From a bacterium (lineage in GTDB: Bacteria; UBA9089; JAHJRX01): a DNA stretch of 6,764 nucleotides. A model generated the notes under the pieces. It saw only the letters and a program-made list of their open reading frames with translations, was not told the origin of the DNA and made no database searches. The position numbers and the translations under genes were made by a program. The first letter of the stretch is position 1, and every line of letters begins with the position of its first letter. The stretch spans positions 1 through 6,764 of the forward strand of contig JASEGW010000084.1 of the NCBI GenBank assembly GCA_030017825.1. Reading direction: 5' to 3'. This document shows, piece by piece, positions 1-6,127 of this stretch.

Positions 1-2
1 TG

Positions 3-119
3 TTCGCACGCAGACAGGTTTCGGATTTCGATGCTTGGATTTCGGATTTAAAATATCCAGATCAAATACCGAAAACTTATGCTCAAGTACAAAATGAGAA
101 AGTAGCGAGAGATAAGTAG
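3..119 (+). CDS. C-terminal end of an unidentified protein (5' partial)
   Basis: An open frame enters from the left edge and runs 38 codons to TAG at 117-119. The visible tail begins FARRQVSDFDAW and ends QNEKVARDK; it is soluble-looking and mixed-charge. I do not recognise the family. It is not ribosomal protein L21, the usual neighbour upstream of rpmA, whose C-terminus is a basic HGHRQ-type tail. The other two forward frames stop at 49-51 and 95-97, so this one is the best candidate. The first 60 bases contain 26 G/C, richer than the genes downstream, and use codons such as CGC, GCA and TCG that are rarer later. A 10-bp direct repeat (TTTCGGATTT at 19-28 and 40-49) lies in it, exactly seven codons apart. 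A chance open frame is possible given the short length. Confidence 0.45.
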   Translation, partial: FARRQVSDFDAWISDLKYPDQIPKTYAQVQNEKVARDK

Positions 120-158
120 TTTGGCGTTATAATAGTCTTATATTTTAGCGCCTTATCT
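110..158 (+). promoter_or_regulatory. Imperfect long hairpin in the rpmA leader
   Basis: Bases 123-129 (GGCGTTA) pair with 146-152 (TAGCGCC), including one G-U pair. After a T-T mismatch, 131-134 pair with 141-144 around a 6-base loop. On the outside, AGATAA at 110-115 pairs with TTATCT at 153-158, leaving a 7-base bulge at 116-122 on the 5' side. The structure spans the stop codon of the upstream frame. It is not followed by a T run, so a simple intrinsic terminator is unlikely. A leader structure for a ribosomal-protein operon or an mRNA processing site are possible readings, but neither is shown by the sequence. Confidence 0.35.
128..133 (+). promoter_or_regulatory. Possible -10 box upstream of rpmA
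   Basis: TATAAT matches the sigma-70/sigma-A -10 consensus exactly and lies 65 bp before the rpmA start, a reasonable place for the operon promoter. No convincing -35 hexamer sits 16-18 bp upstream (GCGAGA at 105-110), and there is no extended TGn motif. In AT-rich DNA a chance match is quite possible. Confidence 0.3.
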
Positions 159-185
159 GAATAGAATAAATAGAATTGTTAAAAC

Positions 186-193
186 AAAGGAGG
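186..193 (+). promoter_or_regulatory. Strong ribosome binding site of rpmA
   Basis: AAAGGAGG is a near-perfect Shine-Dalgarno sequence, five bases before the GTG at 199. It decides the start: an ATG at 194 and a TTG at 197 are both in other frames, while the GTG gives the canonical L27 N-terminus MAHKKG. Confidence 0.85.
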
Positions 194-198
194 ATGTT

Positions 199-456
199 GT
201 GGCTCATAAAAAAGGAATGGGAAGTTCTCGTAACGGAAGAGATAGTGCAGGAAAGAGATTGGGAGTCAAAAGAACGAACAATCAACATGTTACTGGCGGC
301 ACTATTTTAGTAAGACAAAGAGGTACTAAATTTTTTCCTGGAGTTAATGTAGGAAGAGGCAGCGATGATACTCTTTATGCTAAAATTAGTGGATATGTGC
401 AATTTAATGTTAATAATCGAGGAAGAAAAGAAATTAACATTACAACCACTTTATAG
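199..456 (+). CDS. rpmA: 50S ribosomal protein L27
   Basis: This is bacterial ribosomal protein L27, a large-subunit protein whose flexible N-terminal tail reaches towards the peptidyl-transferase centre and touches tRNA. The 85-residue length is normal. It starts MAHKKGMGSSRNGRDS, the family signature, followed by GKRLGVKR and the beta-rich core with GGTILVRQRGTKFFPG, all canonical. The GTG start is set by a strong Shine-Dalgarno sequence. There is no N-terminal extension of the kind that the Prp protease removes in many Bacillota; the mature sequence begins directly after the initiator Met. It is the first clear gene of the cluster and ends 5 bp before obgE. The usual partner rplU is not next to it. 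Confidence 0.98.
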   Translation: MAHKKGMGSSRNGRDSAGKRLGVKRTNNQHVTGGTILVRQRGTKFFPGVNVGRGSDDTLYAKISGYVQFNVNNRGRKEINITTTL

Positions 457-461
457 ATTTT

Positions 462-1721
462 ATGTTTGTTGATCAAATAGAAATAAAGGTTTGTGCTGGG
501 AAAGGAGGAGCTGGTTGCGTAAGCTTTCATCATGAAAAATATAGGCCATTAGGTGGTCCAGATGGAGGCAATGGTGGCAAAGGTGGAGATATAATATTAA
601 GAGGAAACTTTAATTTAAAAACCTTAAGAGATATCAGAGACAAAAGGTGTTACCGAGCTGAAAATGGAAAAGATGGTCAAAGAAACAACAAACAAGGCCG
701 AGATGGAAAAAATGTTTTATTAGAAATTCCTTTGGGAACTCAAGTTTACGATTTAAACACTCAGAAGCTAATAGCAGATATTACCGAGAACAAAGAAGAA
801 GTAATCGTAGTTTTTGGAGGCAAAGGAGGCAAAGGCAACGCTAATTTTGCTACCAGTACAAAACAAATTCCTAAATTTGCTGAAAAAGGAGAATTAGGAG
901 AAACAAAAAATCTACATCTGATTTTAAAGCTTGTTGCAGAAGTAGGAATTATTGGTTATCCTAATGTGGGAAAATCTACTCTTCTTTCACAGTTAACCTC
1001 AGCTAAACCTAAAATTGCCGACTATCCTTTTACAACTTTAACCCCTAATTTAGGAGTAATTAATAAAGAAGAAAATATTTATACAATTGCTGATTTGCCG
1101 GGAATTATTGAAGGAGCTTCCAGAGGACATGGATTAGGAGATCGTTTCTTACGTCATATAGAGCGCACTAAAATATTAGTTCATGTTATTGAAGTTACTG
1201 ATTTAGAAGCAATAGATAAATATAACATTTTAAATAAAGAATTAAAAAACTATAATACCGACCTATCTGAAAAACCACAATTATTAGTAGGAAATAAAAT
1301 CGATCTTCTTAATAATAATCAGAGAATCAAGGAATTAGAAAAAGAATTCCAAAAATTAAGCAAAAAAATTATATTTATTTCAGCACTCTGTTCTAAGAAT
1401 ATTGATATCTTAATTAATGAAATTAATAAATTCTTAAAAGAGCTTCCTCCTCAAACTAAGGAAGAAAGCTTAAAATCAAGATATAAAGAATACAGGATAA
1501 AATTACCTTATAAAATTTACAAAAAAGATAAATATTTTATTTTAGAAAGTGCCAAATTAGAAAGAATAATACAAGAATTTAGTTTTGAAAATTTATCAGA
1601 AGTGTCATATTGGCACCAAACAGTAGAAAAATTGGGGATTAATAAAGCACTAAAAGAAATGGGTGCTCAAAAAGGAGATCTGGTAAAAATAGGAGCTTTT
1701 GAATTTGAATTTTATTCCTGA
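462..1721 (+). CDS. obgE: GTPase ObgE/CgtA, ribosome assembly
   Basis: Obg is an essential GTPase that binds the 50S subunit late in assembly and links ribosome maturation to (p)ppGpp and growth state. The 419-residue protein has all three domains. The glycine-rich Obg fold covers about residues 1-157 (GGAGCVSFHHEKY, GGPDGGNGGKGGD). The G domain covers about 158-330, with the P-loop GYPNVGKST at 165-173, switch I around DYPFTTLTPN at 187-196, DLPGI at 211-215, NKID at 278-281 and SA at 307-308. The C-terminal OCT domain covers about 345-419 (LEKERII-like start, ending GDLVKIGAFEFEF). The ATG lies 5 bp after the rpmA stop without a visible Shine-Dalgarno sequence, so translation is probably coupled to rpmA. 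All nucleotide-binding residues are intact. Confidence 0.98.
   Translation: MFVDQIEIKVCAGKGGAGCVSFHHEKYRPLGGPDGGNGGKGGDIILRGNFNLKTLRDIRDKRCYRAENGKDGQRNNKQGRDGKNVLLEIPLGTQVYDLNTQKLIADITENKEEVIVVFGGKGGKGNANFATSTKQIPKFAEKGELGETKNLHLILKLVAEVGIIGYPNVGKSTLLSQLTSAKPKIADYPFTTLTPNLGVINKEENIYTIADLPGIIEGASRGHGLGDRFLRHIERTKILVHVIEVTDLEAIDKYNILNKELKNYNTDLSEKPQLLVGNKIDLLNNNQRIKELEKEFQKLSKKIIFISALCSKNIDILINEINKFLKELPPQTKEESLKSRYKEYRIKLPYKIYKKDKYFILESAKLERIIQEFSFENLSEVSYWHQTVEKLGINKALKEMGAQKGDLVKIGAFEFEFYS
1691..1695 (+). promoter_or_regulatory. Ribosome binding site of proB inside obgE
   Basis: AGGAG lies within the last codons of obgE. It is 9 bases before a TTG at 1705 but only 3 bases before the in-frame TTG at 1699. 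The spacing favours 1705 as the proB start. Confidence 0.55.
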
Positions 1722-2817
1722 ATATCTTGGGAAAAGAATAGTTATTAAAGTTGGCACTAGTATATTAGCTTCTTCTGCTGGTGAGCTTGATATTTCTTAT
1801 ATCAAAAGTCTTGTTCAAGACATTGTATCACTATACAAATTAGGCAAAGAAATAATCATAGTTTCTTCAGGCGCTATAGGTGCTGGAATGAAGAAATTAG
1901 AAATGAAGAATAGGCCTAAGACTATTCCTTTAAAACAAGCTTGCGCATCTATTGGCCAGTCCTATCTGATGCATGTTTATGAAAATCATTTTCAAAAGAA
2001 TGGTCAATTAGTAGCACAAGTGTTATTGACTCATAGGGAGCTAAGTGAAAGAAAGAGCTATATTAATGCTTATAATACTTTAAGCACTTTAATAGACTTT
2101 AAAGTTATTCCCATAATTAATGAAAATGATGCTATAGCTACTGAAGAATTAAAGTTTGGAGATAATGATATTTTAGCAGCTTTAGTAGCAAATTTAGTAG
2201 GAGCGGATACATTAATTATACTAACTGATGTTGACGGCCTATGGAATGAAAAAGAAGCAAAAATTATAAAAGTGGTAGAGGAAATTAATTCTACTATCTT
2301 CAATATGGCTCAAAAAACCTCTAAAGAAATTACTACTGGAGGAATGAATACTAAACTTACCGCTGCTGATATCGCTACTAAGTGTGGAATTACTACCATT
2401 ATTGCTAATGGAAAAATTCCCCAAATTTTAAATAAAATAATTAATAAACAAGAAATTGGTACTTTATTTAAAGCTAAGAAAAAACCTTTAGTTGGAAGAA
2501 AAAGGTGGATAGCTTATACTTTAATTCCTGCTGGAAGTATAAAAGTAGATAGTGGAGCTAAATATGTAATTACGGAAAAAGGAAAAAGTTTACTTCCTTC
2601 GGGAATAACAGAAGTGCACGATGACTTTGAGCAGGGAGACTGTATAAGAATTATCGATCAAGAAGGGGTAGAATTTGCTCGAGGGTTGGTAAATTATTCT
2701 TCATTAGAGCTGAAAAAGATTAAGAGAAAGAAAACTACTCAAATAGAAGAAATATTGGGTTATAAATACTATGATGAAGTAGTACACCGGGATAATTTAG
2801 TGATAGTAACTCCTTAG
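1705..2817 (+). CDS. proB: Glutamate 5-kinase
   Basis: ProB phosphorylates L-glutamate with ATP to gamma-glutamyl phosphate, the committed and usually proline-inhibited step of proline synthesis. From the TTG at 1705 it has 370 residues, normal for the full-length form. The amino-acid-kinase domain shows KVGTS (15-19), SSGAIGAG (54-61), NENDA (139-143), FGDND (151-155), TDVDGLW (174-180) and TGGMNTKL (211-218). A C-terminal PUA domain follows (about 276-355, with IPAGSIKVDSGAK and GDCIRI). The start overlaps the obgE end by 17 bp; an alternative TTG at 1699 adds two residues but sits too close to the AGGAG. There is no ATG nearby in frame before the KVGTS motif, so a TTG start is needed. It works with proA downstream; proC is not in the window. 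Confidence 0.96.
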   Translation: MNFIPEYLGKRIVIKVGTSILASSAGELDISYIKSLVQDIVSLYKLGKEIIIVSSGAIGAGMKKLEMKNRPKTIPLKQACASIGQSYLMHVYENHFQKNGQLVAQVLLTHRELSERKSYINAYNTLSTLIDFKVIPIINENDAIATEELKFGDNDILAALVANLVGADTLIILTDVDGLWNEKEAKIIKVVEEINSTIFNMAQKTSKEITTGGMNTKLTAADIATKCGITTIIANGKIPQILNKIINKQEIGTLFKAKKKPLVGRKRWIAYTLIPAGSIKVDSGAKYVITEKGKSLLPSGITEVHDDFEQGDCIRIIDQEGVEFARGLVNYSSLELKKIKRKKTTQIEEILGYKYYDEVVHRDNLVIVTP

Positions 2818-2966
2818 TTATAAAGTTTGGATACTTTTGGCAAAAGATACGAAAAGCACAAAATACCTAATAATGGAATTAATAAAAGTAAAACTAAAAA
2901 CGCAAATTAGAAGCAAGTCTAAAAAAAGCTTATTTTTAATTATAGTTAATTCAAATTTGGGGTAAC
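2818..2966 (+). other. proB-proA spacer with a small palindrome
   Basis: This 149-bp gap is the widest inside the gene run. It holds a perfect inverted repeat, CTTTTG-g-CAAAAG, at 2834-2846, which could be an operator-like site or chance. An AT-only hairpin, TAAAAA/TTTTTA, lies near 2920-2938. A 30-codon ORF (ATG 2873, TAA 2963-2965) ends one base before proA but has no ribosome binding site and low-complexity, lysine-rich content. I see no T-box motif, no good promoter pair and no terminator with a GC stem. Confidence 0.4.
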
Positions 2967-4223
2967 ATGGATATTAAAGATGTTGTATTAAATATTGCAA
3001 AAAAAGCTAAGGAATCTTCATATTATATTGCCAAACTTTCTACATTAGATAAAAATAATCTTCTTATAAATATGGCCGAGGAAATTGAAGCAAATATAGA
3101 TTATATTCAAGAAGAGAACAAAAAAGATTTAGAATATGCTAAAGAGAAAAGCTTTTCTAATGCTTTCATAGATAGATTGCTTTTAAATGAAAATCGTATT
3201 AGGAGCATGGCTCAAGGGATTAGGGAAATAGCTCAATTGCCGGATCCCGTAGGGGAATATATTTGGACCAAAAAAAGACCTAATGGACTACAAATCAGTA
3301 AGGTAAGAACTCCTTTGGGCGTAATAGCTGTAATATATGAATCTAGGCCCAATGTTACTGCTGATGCAGCTTCTCTTTGTTTAAAATCAGGAAATACTAT
3401 TATTTTAAGAGGGGGGAAAGAAGCTATAAATTCTAATTGCGCTATTGCCGATATTCTACAAAAATCTCTTAGAAAATTTAATTTACCTGCAGAAATTGTT
3501 TCTATAATAAAAGATACTAATCGTCAGGCAATAACTGCTTTAGTTAAACTTGATCAATATATTGATGTTATTATTCCTCGTGGTGGAGAAAATTTGATAA
3601 ATGCTGTTCGTCAAGATGCTATAATTCCAGTAGTATTTCATGCTAAAGGAAATTGTCATCTTTATATTGATAAAGAGGCAGATATAGAAATGGCTCATAA
3701 GATAACTATTAATGCTAAAGTGCAAAGGCCAGGAGTTTGCAATGCTATAGAAACATTACTTGTTCATAAAAGTATAGCAAAAAAAATCTTACCAGATTTA
3801 ATTAAAAAGCTTAAAGAATTAAATGTAGAAATTAGAGGTTGCCAAAAGACTAAAAATATAGTAAATAATATTAAAGAAGCAAGTGAAAAAGATTGGGAAG
3901 AAGAATACTTAAGTTTGATCTTAGCTGTAAAAGTTGTTGAGAATATGGAAGAAGCTATTTGTCATATTAGAAAATATGGCTCTTTGCATTCTGAAGGTAT
4001 TGTTACTAATTCTATTTTTAGAATTAATAAATTTACCCAGGAAGTAGATGCTTCTGCTATATTTGTTAATAGTTCTACGAGATTTAATGATGGAAATCAG
4101 TTTGGATTAGGAGCAGAGATTGGAATTAGCACTCAGAAATTACATGTTCGAGGTCCTATGGGGTTAGAAGACTTAACTTCTACTAAATATATAGTTTTGG
4201 GGAATGGTCAAATAAGAGAATGA
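2967..4223 (+). CDS. proA: Glutamate-5-semialdehyde dehydrogenase (gamma-glutamyl phosphate reductase)
   Basis: ProA reduces gamma-glutamyl phosphate with NADPH to glutamate-5-semialdehyde, which cyclises to the proline precursor P5C. The 418-residue length is typical. It belongs to the aldehyde dehydrogenase superfamily. The N-terminal cofactor-binding part has TPLGVIAVIYESRPNVT (115-131), SGNTIILRGGKEA (141-153) and IPRGGENLI (203-211). The catalytic cysteine is Cys258 in QRPGVCNAIETLLVH. The C-terminal part has HSEGIVT (341-347), TRFNDG (371-376) and FGLGAEIGIST (379-389). The ATG is preceded by a weak TTGGGG four bases away. The gene follows proB after a 149-bp spacer and overlaps nadD by 4 bp (ATGA), so it is probably translationally coupled to nadD. 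Confidence 0.97.
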   Translation: MDIKDVVLNIAKKAKESSYYIAKLSTLDKNNLLINMAEEIEANIDYIQEENKKDLEYAKEKSFSNAFIDRLLLNENRIRSMAQGIREIAQLPDPVGEYIWTKKRPNGLQISKVRTPLGVIAVIYESRPNVTADAASLCLKSGNTIILRGGKEAINSNCAIADILQKSLRKFNLPAEIVSIIKDTNRQAITALVKLDQYIDVIIPRGGENLINAVRQDAIIPVVFHAKGNCHLYIDKEADIEMAHKITINAKVQRPGVCNAIETLLVHKSIAKKILPDLIKKLKELNVEIRGCQKTKNIVNNIKEASEKDWEEEYLSLILAVKVVENMEEAICHIRKYGSLHSEGIVTNSIFRINKFTQEVDASAIFVNSSTRFNDGNQFGLGAEIGISTQKLHVRGPMGLEDLTSTKYIVLGNGQIRE

Positions 4224-4801
4224 AAAGAATTGGCCTTTTGGGAGGAACATTTAACCCTATTCATAACGGGCATCTTTTTTTAGCTTCCCAAGCTAAGGAG
4301 AAATGTTCTTTAGAACAAGTAATCTTTATTCCTTCAGCTCTTCCCCCCCATAAAGAAGAACACTCTTTAGTAGATGCTACTCATCGTTATATTATGGCTA
4401 ATTTAGCTACTTTAGATAATGATGATTTTATTGTTTCTGATATTGAAATTCATCGAGGTGGCAAATCATATACTTTAGATACTTTAAGAGAATTAAAAAA
4501 AATATACAAAACAGAAACAATAATTTATTTTATTACTGGATACGATGCTATTTCAGAATTAAATACTTGGAAAGATGTAGAAAAACTATTAGAATTATGT
4601 ATTTTTATTTTTGCAACTCGACCTGGCCATAAACCAAAAATTGATGAACGTTATTTAAAACATACTCAGCAACTAACAATACCTGAATTAAATATTTCAT
4701 CTACTTATATACGAGAAAAAATTAAAAACAGGAAATCTATTAAATATTTGGTTCCGGACTTAGTGTATAAATATATAACTAAGTATAATCTGTATTTATG
4801 A
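4220..4801 (+). CDS. nadD: Nicotinate-nucleotide adenylyltransferase
   Basis: NadD transfers AMP from ATP to nicotinate mononucleotide to form deamido-NAD, a required step of NAD synthesis and salvage. The 193-residue protein is a complete Rossmann-like nucleotidyltransferase: GGTFNPIHNGH at 8-18 with the HxGH-type motif at 15-18, the substrate loop IPSALPPHK at 37-45, SYTLDTL at 83-89, GYDA at 107-110 with Trp117, and the C-terminal ISSTYIR at 159-165 followed by YLVPDLVYKYI. The ATG overlaps the proA stop and has only a weak purine-rich sequence before it (AAGAG), which suggests translational coupling. In Bacillota an HD-domain gene (yqeK) commonly follows nadD; here the LCP gene follows directly after 9 bp. 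Confidence 0.97.
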   Translation: MKRIGLLGGTFNPIHNGHLFLASQAKEKCSLEQVIFIPSALPPHKEEHSLVDATHRYIMANLATLDNDDFIVSDIEIHRGGKSYTLDTLRELKKIYKTETIIYFITGYDAISELNTWKDVEKLLELCIFIFATRPGHKPKIDERYLKHTQQLTIPELNISSTYIREKIKNRKSIKYLVPDLVYKYITKYNLYL

Positions 4802-4805
4802 GGAG
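4801..4805 (+). promoter_or_regulatory. Ribosome binding site of the LCP gene
   Basis: AGGAG overlaps the last base of the nadD stop codon and lies five bases before the ATG at 4811, fixing that start. Confidence 0.75.
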
Positions 4806-4810
4806 AAAAT

Positions 4811-6109
4811 ATGCGACCTGGTTATCAAGAAATTAGACGAAGAAGAGGTAAATTTAAATCACCTTTTGGTTTTAGTGGGCTAATTCCCTATCGAAAAATT
4901 ATTAAAATACTAATTTTGTTTCTTCTTATTACTTTCCCGATCTATTGTTTGCTAGACAAGAGTAATTTGGACATAAAAAGGCTCAAAAATATTAATGTTC
5001 TTTTAGTAGGAGTGAATAATGAACAATTATCTATTTTAGCCGTTGCTTCAGTTAATTTTAAACAACAAAAATACAGCATTTTATCTATTCCTGTAGATAC
5101 AAAAGTATCTACAAAATTAGGAAATAGAACTTTTTCTAATATTTACCAAGGCGGTGGAATAAAGCTAACTATTACTAGATTAGAAAGTTTATTAAATGAC
5201 CGCATACCTTACTATATAATTGCCAATAGAAAAAATGCCCAAAAAATAGTTGATCTGTTAGATGGTGTTGAAATTTTAATTACCAAGGAAATTTCATTTA
5301 AGGATAAGTTAAACGAAATTGCAGTAAATATACCTTCAGGTTGGCAAAAACTGGATGGAAGAAAAGCTTCCCAATATGCTTATTTAAGTTGCAAAGAAGA
5401 AGGAAAAAATGAAATTATAGAAAGACAACAAAAATATATTGAATCTTTGACGCGTAAACTATTTTCTCAAAAATCTCCTGTGTTTGTTTCAGAATCAATA
5501 GTACAAAGATTAAAAGAAAATGTATTTACAAACTTAACTTCAAAAGATATTAGTTATTTCATTAGCAAATTAAGTAAGTTTAATTACAAAGAATTAAAAT
5601 TAGCTACTTTAACTTTAATAGGTAAAATAGATTCTTCTGGGGAATATTATATTCCTGATGCAGAAAAAAATAAGAATTTACTCTCGAAACTTTTAAATGT
5701 TAAAGAAGTTGGCAATCAAAAAGTTAAGGAAGCACAGAAAGAATTAGAAAAGGAAGAGTTAGAAAAGAGAGAGTTAGAAAAGAAGATAAAAGATTTAGCT
5801 AAAGATAAAGAAGCTAAAAATAATCTTAAAAGTATTAAAATAAGAATATTAAATGGTTGCGGCCGAAAGGAAATAGCTCGTAATTTACAAAAAAAACTGA
5901 AGGCTAATAAAGATTTAACAGTTATTGAAGTGGGAAATGCAGATAATTTTAATTATGAAAATACCATTATCTATGACCATGTGGGAAAAAGTTCTAATGC
6001 TGACTACGTTAAAAATAGATTTTTAAATAAAGGAGTAATAAAACAAAGTGTAAGTAAAACTGTATTGGCAGATATTACTATAATTATTGGAAAGGATTTT
6101 AAAGACTGA
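4811..6109 (+). CDS. LCP (LytR-CpsA-Psr) family protein with LytR_C tail, degenerate active site
   Basis: This is a 432-residue membrane-anchored envelope protein. A basic cytoplasmic start (EIRRRRGKFK) leads into one membrane segment at about 29-48. An LCP-like domain follows at about 60-215: LLVGVNN, SIPVDT (92-97), GGGIKLTI, VDLLDGVEI, GWQKLDGRKASQYAYL and ERQQKYI. A helical region and a Lys/Glu-rich coiled coil (about 303-337) lead to a LytR_C domain at about 342-429 (IRILNGCGRKEIARNLQKKL, ending ADITIIIGKDF). LCP enzymes attach undecaprenyl-linked glycopolymers to the cell wall. Here the usual SIPRD Arg is Val95, the RxR motif is replaced by LSC (192-194) and the DxGR part is lost; only Arg205-Gln206 of the RQ motif remains. 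The protein may therefore be non-catalytic or have a changed role. The position between nadD and rsfS is typical of this family in Bacillota. Confidence 0.85.
   Translation: MRPGYQEIRRRRGKFKSPFGFSGLIPYRKIIKILILFLLITFPIYCLLDKSNLDIKRLKNINVLLVGVNNEQLSILAVASVNFKQQKYSILSIPVDTKVSTKLGNRTFSNIYQGGGIKLTITRLESLLNDRIPYYIIANRKNAQKIVDLLDGVEILITKEISFKDKLNEIAVNIPSGWQKLDGRKASQYAYLSCKEEGKNEIIERQQKYIESLTRKLFSQKSPVFVSESIVQRLKENVFTNLTSKDISYFISKLSKFNYKELKLATLTLIGKIDSSGEYYIPDAEKNKNLLSKLLNVKEVGNQKVKEAQKELEKEELEKRELEKKIKDLAKDKEAKNNLKSIKIRILNGCGRKEIARNLQKKLKANKDLTVIEVGNADNFNYENTIIYDHVGKSSNADYVKNRFLNKGVIKQSVSKTVLADITIIIGKDFKD
5741..5785 (+). repeat. Three 15-bp tandem repeats in the LCP gene linker
   Basis: Three consecutive 15-base units, each starting GA(A/G)TTAGAAAAG, encode ELEKE, ELEKR and ELEKK (residues 311-325). 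They sit in the coiled-coil linker between the LCP-like and LytR_C domains and keep the frame, so copy-number change would alter only linker length. Confidence 0.85.
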
Positions 6110-6113
6110 GAGT

Positions 6114-6120
6114 GAGAGGA
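6114..6120 (+). promoter_or_regulatory. Ribosome binding site of rsfS
   Basis: GAGAGGA lies seven bases before the GTG at 6128. It supports that GTG over later in-frame codons, since the family's N-terminal helix starts about there. Confidence 0.6.
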
Positions 6121-6127
6121 AAACTTA

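Noticed and set aside
160..177. Tandem 9-base repeat AATAGAATA/AATAGAATT before rpmA
   Set aside because: It is short and AT-rich, with no sign of iterons or a binding site; chance in this composition is likely.
2070..2424. Two minus-strand open frames opposite proB
   Set aside because: They lie antisense to highly conserved kinase sequence, have serine/phenylalanine-rich content typical of the reverse of AT-rich coding DNA, and match no family I know.
2873..2965. 30-codon ORF ending one base before proA
   Set aside because: It has no Shine-Dalgarno sequence, a lysine-rich low-complexity product and no recognisable family. The placement is notable, so it is mentioned with the spacer, but it is not called as a gene.
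2818..2966. T-box riboswitch before proA
   Set aside because: There is no AGGGTGGNACCGCG-like T-box sequence and no specifier stem or GC-rich terminator.
3540..3725. Minus-strand open frame opposite proA
   Set aside because: It is antisense to conserved proA sequence leading up to the catalytic cysteine, has no ribosome binding site and is low in complexity.
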